From: an uncultured Oscillospiraceae bacterium
GTDB taxonomy: Bacteria; Bacillota; Clostridia; Oscillospirales; Ruminococcaceae
Reading direction: 5' to 3'
DNA length: 58,888 nt
Assembly: GCA_900546885.1 (NCBI GenBank)
Contig: UREN01000005.1
Location: 1-58,888, forward strand
Part shown: positions 1 through 7,771 of the stretch, piece after piece
Layout of the letters: each line of letters begins with the position of its first letter
Numbering within the stretch: the first letter of the stretch is position 1
Notes under the pieces: generated by a model
Told to the model about the DNA's origin: nothing
The model's input: only the letters and a program-made list of their open reading frames with translations
Database searches by the model: none
Position numbers and translations under genes: made by a program

Positions 1-69
1 TTTTTTTTTTTAATGATACGGCGACCACCGAGATCTACACTCTTTCCCTACACGACGCTCTTCCGATCT
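1..69 (+). other. Illumina adapter at contig end
   Basis: Eleven T residues are followed at 12-69 by the exact 58-base Illumina P5/TruSeq universal adapter, which ends in CTCTTCCGATCT. This is sequencing-library sequence, not genomic DNA. Open frames that include it are artefacts, and the genome starts at about base 70. Confidence 0.98.
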
Positions 70-571
70 CGGGCAGGCGCTTTGCGCCTGCCCGCGTTTT
101 CGCTCGATGCTGCCTTGTGCCCCAGCCTTTTGTGCGTGAGTTGCAACCTGAGCGTGCGGTTGCAGGGACAGGCACGTGGAAGAAAGGCTGCGGCCGGCAG
201 GTGGCGGCGTGGCGTATGCGAACATCACGTTCAAGGGCGTTGCCATTGCGGCGCCCGGCCCGTTCGGCATGGTCACAAGCCTTAACGGTCATGGCGGGCA
301 CCACGCCGCCTGTCTCCGGCACCAGCGGCGGCCAGGGCACCCCCAAAACGTTGGTGTAAGCTGCATATTGCGCACCGGGAAAGGGGAAAACACTTTGCCC
401 GGCAAATGGTGCATTTAAACAAAAAGCGCCTGCGGCAGGCCAAAGGCTGCCGCAGGCGCTTTCCCCTTTTTGTGCGGAAAGCGCGGGCACCCTTCTGGCC
501 CCGCAAAAGAAAACGCTGTATTTTTTTGCCGGTTTCCGCTATACTGAAACAAACGGAAGGAAGCAAAGCTT
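70..571 (+). other. mostly non-coding, with a possible broken gene end
   Basis: No intact gene is supported here. Two strong hairpins bracket the stretch: 70-90 (CGGGCAGGCGC, TTT, GCGCCTGCCCG, then CGTTTT) and 423-462. Between them, plus-strand codons at about 206-281 and then, after a one-base shift near 282, up to a TAA at 357-359 have almost only G or C in the third position. Together they read like the C-terminal end of a protein (...APGPFGMVTSL then TVMAGTTPPVSGTSGG...). A frameshifted remnant is possible but the family is not recognised. A weak -10 (TATACT, 540-545) precedes tatD. Confidence 0.3.
423..466 (+). terminator. hairpin terminator before tatD
   Basis: A 16-bp stem (AAAGCGCCTGCGGCAG / CTGCCGCAGGCGCTTT, loop 439-446) is followed by a pyrimidine stretch. 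It separates the contig-end remnant from the tatD transcript. Confidence 0.6.
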
Positions 572-1357
572 ATGATATTTGACACACATGCACATTACAC
601 CTCACACCGCTTTGACAGCGACCGGCATGCCCTGCTGCAAAGCCTGCCCCAGAAAGGCCTGGCCGGTGTGGTGGACTGCGCGGTGGACCTTGCCACCGCG
701 CGCGAAGAGCTGGCGCTGGCCGGGCAGTATCCGTTCGTATATGCGGCGCTGGGCATTCACCCGGAGAGCATCATCGAAGAAGACACCTCCACACGCCTTG
801 TGTTTGGCGGCGACTGGCGCGCCGAGCTGAGGGCCATCCGCCCCCTGTATGAACACCCGAAGGCCGTGGCCGTGGGCGAGTGCGGGCTGGACTATCACTG
901 GCCCATTCCCAAGGAGGAACAGCAGGCCCTGTTTGAAGAAGAGATTCGCTGTGCACTGGAGCTGGAAAAACCCATCCTTGTGCACGACCGCGAGGCCCAC
1001 GCAGACGTATATGCCCTTTTGAAAAAGTATAAGCCAAAGGGTGTTTTGCACTGTTATTCCGGCTCGGCAGAGGATGCTGTGTGGCTGGCGCGGCAGGGTA
1101 TGTATATTGGGTTTGGCGGCACACTGACGTTTAAAAATGCGCGCAAATCGCGCGAGGCCGCAGCGGCGCTGCCTATGGAGGCCATTGTGCTGGAGACAGA
1201 CTGCCCCTACATGGCCCCCGAGCCGCACCGCGGCCAGCGCAACGATTCTTCGCTTATCATCCATGTGGCCGAAGTGCTGGGGCAGATAAAGGGCCTGCCT
1301 GTGCAAGAGGTGCTGCGCGCCACAAACGAAAATGCAAAAAGGCTGTTTGGCATATGA
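572..1357 (+). CDS. tatD: TatD-family metal-dependent hydrolase
   Basis: 261 residues, a normal length for TatD DNases (3'-5' exonuclease, TIM-barrel amidohydrolase fold, cytoplasmic). The metal ligands are visible in order: HxH in FDTHAHY at the N-terminus, Glu in AVGECGLDYH, His in LVHDREAH, His in LHCYSGS and Asp in LETDCPYMAPEPHRG. The ATG at 572 is preceded by GGAAGGAAG. The last codons overlap the next start by 4 bases (ATGA), so the CPBP-like gene is probably translationally coupled. A role in DNA repair or fragmentation is family knowledge; the substrate here is not shown. Confidence 0.93.
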   Translation: MIFDTHAHYTSHRFDSDRHALLQSLPQKGLAGVVDCAVDLATAREELALAGQYPFVYAALGIHPESIIEEDTSTRLVFGGDWRAELRAIRPLYEHPKAVAVGECGLDYHWPIPKEEQQALFEEEIRCALELEKPILVHDREAHADVYALLKKYKPKGVLHCYSGSAEDAVWLARQGMYIGFGGTLTFKNARKSREAAAALPMEAIVLETDCPYMAPEPHRGQRNDSSLIIHVAEVLGQIKGLPVQEVLRATNENAKRLFGI

Positions 1358-2301
1358 AAAGGTTGAAAGAATATTTGAAAAAAATATTCCGCACACAGGA
1401 TGGCACGCTGCGCTGCGGCTGGCTGTTGGCCCTGGGCCTTTTGGTGACAGCAGGGCTGCGTGATGCGGTGGAAAGCGCCGCTGCCTTTGTGGCCGGGGCC
1501 TTTGCCTTGCCGCTGGCAGCCGGTGGCATGGGCGTGACGCTGCTGGCAAATACCACGCAGGCCGCTGCGCGCTGGGCCGGCTGTGCGGCCATGGGCGCAG
1601 GCGCGCTGATGAGCTGGCATTTCTTTACCAAGCGCCCGCTTTCAGAAATGGGCCTTGGCGTGGGCCGGGGCTGTGCGCGGCGGTTTGGCCTGGGCGCGGC
1701 GCAGGGCGCGGCCGGGGCGCTGGCCGTGTTTGGAGCGCTGGCGGCGGTGGGCCTGGTGAAAGTAGAGGTGCTGGCGCCTGCCCTGCGTGCCACTGCAATA
1801 GAGCGTGCGCTGTTCTATGGCGCTGTGGCCCTGGCACACGGGCTTTTCTACCAGGGCTTTTGCCTGTGTGTGGCAAAACGCCTGCATGGCGTGTGGGGCA
1901 CCTGGGGTGCCGTGGCCCTGGCGGCGCTGCTGTATGCGTTGGGGCAGGCGCCGGGCAGCGCGTCACTTTGGTGGCACGCAAACAACCTTTTGCTGGGCGG
2001 CGCGTTTGCGGCCATGGCCCTGTACACCGGCGACATTTGGATGACCGTGGGGGCGCACTGGCTTTGGAACGTGGTGTGGGGCCCTGTGCTGGGCTTTGCA
2101 GCGGGCGGCCTGCGCGCGCCGGGGCTGTGGCAGGCGCAATACACGGCTGCAGGCATGTGGAACGGCGGCGCACAGGGGCCGGAGGGCGGCGCGGCCGTGA
2201 CGCTGCTGGCCATGGCCTGGCTGGCGGCATGGCTTACCTGGGGCGCGGCCCGCAGCGAAGCGCAGGCGGGCGCAGATAGCGCGGGAACGGCCGCTGCCTG
2301 A
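1354..2301 (+). CDS. CPBP-like membrane protein, apparently without protease residues
   Basis: 315 residues, mostly hydrophobic, with about seven or eight predicted membrane segments. The C-terminal half has the layout of CPBP/Abi intramembrane proteases (PF02517): ...HGLFYQGF..., ...LLYALGQAP..., ...NLLLGGAFAAMALYTGDIW... and GAHWLWNVVWG, where the last fits the third motif HxxxN. The first motif, normally EExxFRG, reads HGLFYQG. The His expected in the second motif is Gln. Catalysis is therefore doubtful and a scaffold or pseudo-enzyme role is possible. It overlaps tatD by 4 bases. The tail is Ala/Gly-rich. Confidence 0.6.
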   Translation: MKRLKEYLKKIFRTQDGTLRCGWLLALGLLVTAGLRDAVESAAAFVAGAFALPLAAGGMGVTLLANTTQAAARWAGCAAMGAGALMSWHFFTKRPLSEMGLGVGRGCARRFGLGAAQGAAGALAVFGALAAVGLVKVEVLAPALRATAIERALFYGAVALAHGLFYQGFCLCVAKRLHGVWGTWGAVALAALLYALGQAPGSASLWWHANNLLLGGAFAAMALYTGDIWMTVGAHWLWNVVWGPVLGFAAGGLRAPGLWQAQYTAAGMWNGGAQGPEGGAAVTLLAMAWLAAWLTWGAARSEAQAGADSAGTAAA

Positions 2302-2393
2302 AGCGGGGCGCGAGGGCCCGCCAACTCTGCGGCGGCAAGCCCGTCAGGCCGGCCCGCGCATAAAAATAAACCTTGGCCCGGCGGCAAAAAAGC

Positions 2394-2435
2394 ACGGGGG
2401 AAAGGCTTTTGCAAAAGCCTTTCCCCCGTATTTTT
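2394..2435. terminator. bidirectional terminator, perfect palindrome
   Basis: The 36 bases 2394-2429 are a perfect inverted repeat: ACGGGGGAAAGGCTTTTG followed by its exact complement with no spacer. TATTTTT follows on the plus strand. It lies between convergent genes (CPBP-like and asparagine synthase) and can serve both. Confidence 0.85.
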
Positions 2436-2439
2436 GTAT

Positions 2440-4281
2440 TTACGCGGCCTCGTCCACAAAAAAGCGTTTGTACCAGGTGAGGAAGGTGAACACCGTCCAT
2501 ATTTTGCGCTGGTTGTTCGCTTTGCCATGGTAGTGGTCATCCAGCAGCTTCATCAGGGCGTCTGTGTCGAAAAATTCGGCAGCGTATGCGGCGGTGAAAT
2601 ATTCCTTCACAAGCGCATACCACTTTTCTTCCCGCAGCCAATAGCGGATGGGCACCGGGAAGCCTTTCTTCGGCCGGTTGGCCCATTCGTCCGGCAGCGT
2701 TTTGTTGGCCGCGTGACGCAGCACGGCCTTTACCTCGGTGCCGCGGATGCGGTAGCGTGTGGGCACTGTTTCCGCAAAGGCCATTACCTTTTTATCCAAA
2801 AACGGCACGCGCAGTTCCAGGCTGTGGGCCATGCACATTTTATCTGCTTTCAGCAGAATATCGCCGGGCAGCCACATGTTCATGTCCAGATATTGCTTTT
2901 TTGTCACTTCGTCCTGGCCTTTTACGCGCGCGTAAAATTTGGCGGCCAGGTTGTGCGGCTTTTCGCCGCCGCGGTAGGCGGGCTTCACCAGCGCCGCGGC
3001 CTCTTTTTCCGGGAACACCAGCGCCTGCCCAAGGAAGGAATCCTCCGGCTTTTCGGCACATTTCATCAGGAAGTTTTTGCCCTTAAAATACGGCAGCGGC
3101 TTTGCCGCGGCCGCCGCCGCGCGGCGCAGCGCGCGGGGCAGCTTTTTGAACTTCTGCATGGCCGGGGTGTCGGCATACCACTCGTACCCGGCAAAAATTT
3201 CATCTGCCCCTTCGCCGGAAAGCACCACCGTCACGTGCTCGCGCGCAAGCTTTGCCAGAAAATACAGCGGCACGCTGGACGGGTTCGACTGCGGCTCGTC
3301 CATGTGGTACTGAATATCCGGGAAGGCTTCGAAACACTCTTCGGCCGTGATGAGCTTGCGGTAGTTTTTTACGCCCAGCTTTTCCGACAACTCTGCGGCA
3401 TAATTCGTCTCATTAAACTTATTGTAATCAAACCCGACGCTGAATGTGTTGTCCGGCATCAGGCAGGCGGTGATATAACTGGAATCTACGCCGCCCGAAA
3501 GAAACGAGCCAACCTTCACATCGGCAATGCGGTGCGCGGCCACAGATTCATGCACGGTTTTATCCAGCTCGTCTGCGCATGCGTCAAAGCTTTGCTCTTT
3601 GGGGGCAAACTTGCAATCCCAATAGCGCTGAATTTCCATCTTGCCGTTTTCATAGGTGAAATAGTGCGCGGCGGGCAGCTTATAGACGCCTTTGAAGAAC
3701 GTCTCTTCCGTGGCGGAATACTGCAGCGTCAAATAGGGCAGCAGCGCATTTTCATTCACGGCCTTTTGAAACAGCGGGTGCTCTAAAAAGCCTTTGATCT
3801 CGCTGCCGAACAAAAGCCCTTTGCCGTCCGGAAGGGGGGAATAGTAAAAGGGCTTGATGCCAAACATATCCCGTGCGCCAAACAGGCGGCGGTTCGCTTT
3901 ATCCCATATCACAAAGCCGTACATCCCGCGCAGGCGGTATACAAGCTGGGTGCCCCACTCTTCATAGCCGTGCACCAGCACTTCGGTGTCGGCATGGCAG
4001 TGGAAATGATGGCCCTTTTCTTCCAGCTCCCGCCGAAGCTCCATAAAATTATAAATTTCGCCGTTGAACGTGACGACCACATTGCCATCGCTGCTTTTCA
4101 TGGGCTGTGCGCCGGCCTCGGAAAGGTCTAAAATAGACAGGCGCCGAAACCCAAGGGCCACGTCCTCGTCGACATAGGCGCCGCCCATGTCGGGCCCGCG
4201 GTGCACAATGCGCGCCATCATGCGCTGCAAAACGGCCTCTTTTTCTGCCAATTGGCCGGAAAAGCCGATGAATCCACACAT
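2440..4281 (-). CDS. asnH: asparagine synthase (glutamine-hydrolysing), probably cell-wall AsnH type
   Basis: 613 residues. The chosen ATG (4279-4281) gives MCGFIGFSG, placing the glutaminase nucleophile Cys at position 2, with GAGGAGG upstream. A longer open frame upstream lacks this start context. The N-terminal Ntn glutaminase has the HRGPD motif. The C-terminal synthase half has the PP-loop SGGVDSS, GEGADEIFAGYEWY and LELRVPFLDK. It is the last gene of a minus-strand operon, 4 bases after the racemase. In lactococci the equivalent enzyme amidates D-Asp of the peptidoglycan cross-bridge. Given its neighbours that is the favoured role; free L-asparagine synthesis is the alternative. Confidence 0.88.
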   Translation of the reverse strand: MCGFIGFSGQLAEKEAVLQRMMARIVHRGPDMGGAYVDEDVALGFRRLSILDLSEAGAQPMKSSDGNVVVTFNGEIYNFMELRRELEEKGHHFHCHADTEVLVHGYEEWGTQLVYRLRGMYGFVIWDKANRRLFGARDMFGIKPFYYSPLPDGKGLLFGSEIKGFLEHPLFQKAVNENALLPYLTLQYSATEETFFKGVYKLPAAHYFTYENGKMEIQRYWDCKFAPKEQSFDACADELDKTVHESVAAHRIADVKVGSFLSGGVDSSYITACLMPDNTFSVGFDYNKFNETNYAAELSEKLGVKNYRKLITAEECFEAFPDIQYHMDEPQSNPSSVPLYFLAKLAREHVTVVLSGEGADEIFAGYEWYADTPAMQKFKKLPRALRRAAAAAAKPLPYFKGKNFLMKCAEKPEDSFLGQALVFPEKEAAALVKPAYRGGEKPHNLAAKFYARVKGQDEVTKKQYLDMNMWLPGDILLKADKMCMAHSLELRVPFLDKKVMAFAETVPTRYRIRGTEVKAVLRHAANKTLPDEWANRPKKGFPVPIRYWLREEKWYALVKEYFTAAYAAEFFDTDALMKLLDDHYHGKANNQRKIWTVFTFLTWYKRFFVDEAA

Positions 4282-4285
4282 GGGG

Positions 4286-5005
4286 TTAATCCTCCTCAAA
4301 GCCGGTGGGTGTTTTGCCAAACGTCTCGATGGCGCAGCGGCAAAGCACCTCCATGGAATCTGTAAAAAACGCGCCAAGATGTTCGTCGCGCTTGATAAGC
4401 GAAAGCTCGGTGCAGCCCAGAATGGCGCCGTCGCAGCCCTGTGCGCGCATATGGGCGGCCACGGCCTCAAAAACGGCCATGTCGGCGCGCTTTCCCTGCT
4501 TGATGTCGCCGTAAATCAGCTGCATCACCATGGCCTGGTGCGCCTCGTCCGGCACGGCAAACTGCATGCCGTGCTTTTCAAACATGCGCTGGTAGGTTTT
4601 GGCCGCCACTGTGCCGGTGGTGGCCAGCAGGGCGGGCTTTTTTACGCCGCGCTTTTTTACGTGCAGCACGGTCTCTTCCACCATGTTCAAAATGGGCACG
4701 CCCGCTGTCTGTTCCAGCTTGTCGTAAAAATAATGGGCCGTGTTGCAGGGAATGGCCAGCACATCTGCGCCAAAGGTAACAAGGCGGTGCGCATCCGCCT
4801 CCATAATGTCAAAGGGGTTTTCTGTGCTTTGCCCAAGAATGTAGGCAGTGCGGTCCGGCGTGGTGGCGCGGGAATTGATGATGACGTCAATATGGTCCTG
4901 GTCGCATGAGGCCTTGGTGTGCCTTGTGAGAAGCTCGTAAAAATATACGCTGGCCATGGGGCCAAGCCCGCCCAGAATGCCCAGCACGCGCGGTGTTTTG
5001 CTCAA
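4286..5005 (-). CDS. racD: aspartate/glutamate racemase family, probably aspartate racemase
   Basis: 239 residues. The favoured start is TTG (5003-5005), giving LSKTPRVLGILGGLGPMAS, with GGAGG ten bases upstream. The longer open frame has no ribosome site. Both catalytic cysteines of the PLP-independent family are visible: IPCNTAHYF and ILGCTEL. The GGLGPMAS and INSRATTPDRT segments are typical. Its position between a D-aspartate ligase and an asparagine synthase indicates that it supplies D-aspartate for cell-wall cross-bridges (inference from context). Confidence 0.85.
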   Translation of the reverse strand: MSKTPRVLGILGGLGPMASVYFYELLTRHTKASCDQDHIDVIINSRATTPDRTAYILGQSTENPFDIMEADAHRLVTFGADVLAIPCNTAHYFYDKLEQTAGVPILNMVEETVLHVKKRGVKKPALLATTGTVAAKTYQRMFEKHGMQFAVPDEAHQAMVMQLIYGDIKQGKRADMAVFEAVAAHMRAQGCDGAILGCTELSLIKRDEHLGAFFTDSMEVLCRCAIETFGKTPTGFEED

Positions 5006-5045
5006 TGGGCCTGCGCCTCCTTTCCCGCCGCCGGAAGGCGCGGCC

Positions 5046-6272
5046 TCACCGGCAGTATGTCTTGAATTTTTTGAAATAGCGCTGCATATGCACAAGGTAA
5101 TAGGCAAAGCGCTTGGGGTTCATGGCAAGGTCTTTCGCATAGCCAAAGCTGGTGGTTTCTTTGCCCTCTTTCACAAGGCGCTTGGCCCTTTCCACAAAGG
5201 CCTTGTCCTTCACATAACGGTACACCACGGCGCGCGGCACTGAATGCCAGAACGCCTCTTTCTTATTCATCACACAGGGCCCAAGGTCGTGGCCCAGCAC
5301 GCGGTCTTCTACCACATAGCGGGCAATGTTATAGCCCGCGCCCGTGACATAGTAGTTGGAACGGCCCTGGCGCAGGTTGATTTCAAACACGCGATACGAG
5401 CCGTCGCGCGTGTCGTACTTGATGTCGAAATTGGCAAAGCCGGTGTACCCAATGGCCTCCAGAAATGCCTTCAGTTTTTCCATCAGCGGGCCGTTGTATT
5501 CGGTGATGATGGCGGCATGGTTGCCCAGCGCCTTGGGCGTGTGTTCTTCCAGGCCCACATGGCCCAGGCACATCATTTTTACGGCATGGTTTTGGTCCAC
5601 ATAGGCTGTCAGCACATGCATGAAGCTGTCGTCGCCCGGAATCATATCCTGTAAAATTACTTTATCCGGGTAGCCCGCGCCGTAAATTTGGGCCAGAATT
5701 GCGGCCGCCTCTTCAGCAGTTTGGGCCGTGTACACCTTTTTCATGCCATCGAACGGGTATTTCCAGTATTGAATGCTGGAAGAGGGCTTAACAATAATGG
5801 GGTAAGCAAAGCCCAGTGCCTGCGGGGAAAGCGCCCCGGCGTCTTTTGGCCCGTCCACGCAAACAGTTTTGGGGTAGGGGATGGCATATTCGTCGCACAG
5901 TGCGTAAAAATCTGCTTTTGAAACAAGCTTGTCGCGCAAAGCGGGCGAAATGTACGGCGCTATGCAGTTTTGAGGCAGCTTTTCTTTTATTTCCATCAAA
6001 AGGCTGGCATAATCATCCGTGCAGCCCAGCACCACACAGGTTTTCTCTGCGTGGGCGTTGGCAAAATCCGTCACGGTCTGCAAAAGCACAGCTGGCTCGT
6101 CCACATTTTCAATATAGGTGCAATGCACAATTTTCGAATACATGGTGTCGCCCATGGGCCAGCGGCCGAACGCATAGCTTTCTATGCCATACGCCTCGTG
6201 AAAGGCGCGCGCCACGGAATAGCAGTTCATGTCCGCGCCAATAAGCACGGGAAGGATGGAAGGCGAACTCAC
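5046..6272 (-). CDS. D-aspartate ligase, ATP-grasp family (Aslfm-like)
   Basis: 408 residues from a GTG (6270-6272) with GAGG upstream; the length matches Enterococcus faecium Aslfm. Segments characteristic of that enzyme as I remember it are visible: PVLIGADMNCYSVARAFHE at the N-terminus, VILQDMIPGDDS, YVDQNHAVKMMCLGH, GFANFDIKYD and FEINLRQGRSN. The last two carry ATP-grasp metal and nucleotide ligands (D, E, N). The enzyme activates D-aspartate as an acyl phosphate and attaches it to the stem-peptide lysine in the cytoplasm. It leads the operon ligase-racemase-asparagine synthase under a consensus promoter. Confidence in the ATP-grasp family is very high and in the substrate high. Confidence 0.87.
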   Translation of the reverse strand: MSSPSILPVLIGADMNCYSVARAFHEAYGIESYAFGRWPMGDTMYSKIVHCTYIENVDEPAVLLQTVTDFANAHAEKTCVVLGCTDDYASLLMEIKEKLPQNCIAPYISPALRDKLVSKADFYALCDEYAIPYPKTVCVDGPKDAGALSPQALGFAYPIIVKPSSSIQYWKYPFDGMKKVYTAQTAEEAAAILAQIYGAGYPDKVILQDMIPGDDSFMHVLTAYVDQNHAVKMMCLGHVGLEEHTPKALGNHAAIITEYNGPLMEKLKAFLEAIGYTGFANFDIKYDTRDGSYRVFEINLRQGRSNYYVTGAGYNIARYVVEDRVLGHDLGPCVMNKKEAFWHSVPRAVVYRYVKDKAFVERAKRLVKEGKETTSFGYAKDLAMNPKRFAYYLVHMQRYFKKFKTYCR

Positions 6273-6379
6273 GGTTAAAACCTCATTTCCGGCCCCTTGC
6301 TGCGGCCGCGGGCAGGGCTGCCCGCAGAAAGGCGTGCGGCGGCGCAAAAGCGCAGAAAGGGATAAAATCAATACTTTTC

Positions 6380-6407
6380 ATTATATGCGCAAATGGCATA
6401 ATGTCAA
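6380..6407 (-). promoter_or_regulatory. sigma-A promoter of the D-Asp operon
   Basis: On the minus strand TTGACA (6402-6407) and TATAAT (6380-6385) are separated by 16 bases, a near-perfect consensus about 110 bases upstream of the GTG start. Confidence 0.85.
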
Positions 6408-6465
6408 GAAACACGCCCCGCCAGGCCCGCCGCACAGCAGGCGCGGCACCCGCACCACCGCGCGG

Positions 6466-6513
6466 AAAATAAGAACCCGGCCGCGAAACGCTCGCGGCCG
6501 GGCAACGTTCTTA
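6466..6513 (-). terminator. intrinsic terminator of the large RNA
   Basis: The 11-bp perfect stem CCCGGCCGCGA / TCGCGGCCGGG (6476-6486 with 6492-6502) is extended by flanking TAAGAA/TTCTTA and followed on the minus strand by TTCTTATTTT. There is no U run on the plus side, so it fixes the strand. Confidence 0.9.
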
Positions 6514-7177
6514 CTCCAAGTTTTAAGGTTCTTTTCTGAAAACGATAGTTAAAACTTGCGATATTCAGTTTCTTGCTGCGGCTTTTGCCGCTTTCATTGC
6601 CTAGTGCATCGGCGTATCCCTTTTCAGCATTGCTTACAAACAACTTCTCAAAAAGTGTGCCACCCCGTTGCGGCCCCTTTCACCTTTCCCTTTTCTCTTC
6701 GAGAAACGCTACTTTCTTACCGCATTTCAGGGGTAATTACCGGTACATTGGCGTTCGTTCCCTTTCTTTGGCTTTGCCAATTTTAGTTTGGAAACATTAC
6801 GGGGAAATTCATCCCGTTCCTGAAAGGCCCCCTTTGCCCTTTCAAGGTGTTTTACCACCCCGCCGGGCAAACCCTTTCGAACGTTGAAATGACTTTCTTT
6901 ACAATCATTTCACCACGGCCCTTTCTTTACAAGGCCGGGCATCTATGTGTGCTCACCTTGTGCAAGACGCGATGCTCGTTTGGGACGACGCTTTGCTGTG
7001 AGCCTTTGGCCATCGCCACATTTCCTGCGGGCCTTCCGCCTTCGCAACACCGGGCTTATTTGGCCTAGAGTCCTAATCGAACTGAGATAACAGCCGTTCG
7101 TCCTGAGTCATGCGCCCTGCACAGGCTGCACGGGTTCTTCTGCCTGGTACATGGGCTTCAACCCCTTTCCTTTTTCT
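6466..7177 (-). ncRNA. candidate large structured noncoding RNA (about 710 nt)
   Basis: No gene with a ribosome site spans this stretch, yet it has a consensus promoter and a strong intrinsic terminator on the minus strand. Perfect hairpins are visible (plus coordinates): CGGCC stem 6916-6937 and TGAAATGA stem 6885-6912, both closing the same 12-nt loop UUGUAAAGAAAG; a 7-bp TTTGCCC stem 6833-6871 containing a GGTG hairpin; TTGGC 6768-6780; TTTCTC 6692-6706; GCGGC-AAAA-GCCGC 6578-6591; and a 10-bp CAAGTTTTAA pairing of 6517-6526 with 6549-6558. Size and density of structure recall ornate classes such as OLE, ROOL or GOLLD, but I cannot assign it. A 14-codon frame (7108-7152, MYQAEEPVQPVQGA) lies at the 5' end and may be chance. 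The 5' end near 7177 is inferred from the -10 position. Confidence 0.75.
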
Positions 7178-7183
7178 GATTCT

Positions 7184-7212
7184 ATTATATGCAAACTGTG
7201 TGCAGATGTCCA
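7184..7212 (-). promoter_or_regulatory. promoter of the large RNA
   Basis: Minus strand: TGGACA (7207-7212), 17-base spacer, TATAAT (7184-7189). The predicted start is at about 7176-7177. Confidence 0.8.
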
Positions 7213-7381
7213 TTCGCATCCTGCATGAATTTTTGTTGTTCTCTATGGATAAAACGCTCAAAACTATTGTGCAAACCGGTTGACGGCCCGGCGGAAAGCG
7301 GCTATCATGAAAGAAACAGCGGCCGGGGCATGTGTGCGCTGGCCGGCCGCGTTTTGCTGCAAAGAAAGAGAGGCGGGGCCC

Positions 7382-7771
7382 GTGAAAGCAAGGGTGGTGC
7401 GCCGCGCGCCGCTGGCGCTGGCATATGGCTGTGTGAATGAGGAAAAACTGAGAGAGGTTTTTGCCGCAATGGGCGTGCAGGTGCGCGTGCTGCAGCCGGA
7501 AGACTGCGGCACGCGCCTTGGCGTGCTGGCGGGTGAGGCAGGGCCTGCGGGCGGGGCGGGCGCCCCGGCGCCGCAGCACAGCGTGCTGGTGTTTGCCTAT
7601 TTTGCCGACGCCCTGCTGGACAAAGCCCTTGCCGCGCTGCGCACGGCGCAGCTTGGCTTTGACTACAAGGCTACACTGACGCCCACAAACCGCATGTGGA
7701 CCTTGCCGACACTTTTGGAAGAGCTGCAGCGCGAGCGCGCGCAAATAGAAGCGCAGGGGAGAAAACCATGA
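7382..7771 (+). CDS. DUF3783 domain protein
   Basis: 129 residues from a GTG (7382) preceded by GAGAGGCGGGG. An upstream in-frame ATG (7307) lacks a ribosome site. The C-terminal segment with KATLTPTNRMWTLPTLLEEL is the signature of the small clostridial DUF3783 family; its function is unknown. There is a Gly/Ala/Pro-rich linker in the middle. Its stop overlaps the next ATG by 4 bases, suggesting translational coupling. Confidence 0.7.
   Translation: MKARVVRRAPLALAYGCVNEEKLREVFAAMGVQVRVLQPEDCGTRLGVLAGEAGPAGGAGAPAPQHSVLVFAYFADALLDKALAALRTAQLGFDYKATLTPTNRMWTLPTLLEELQRERAQIEAQGRKP

Noticed and set aside
35..490. 151-codon frame on the minus strand at the contig end
   Set aside because: It includes adapter bases and is antisense to the better-biased plus-strand remnant.
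6404..6643. TTG-started 79-codon frame on the minus strand inside the large RNA
   Set aside because: It runs through the intrinsic terminator, has no ribosome site and follows the RNA hairpins rather than codon bias.
7108..7152. 14-codon frame at the 5' end of the large RNA
   Set aside because: A purine-rich stretch lies upstream, but the frame is very short and no conservation can be seen; kept only as a note.
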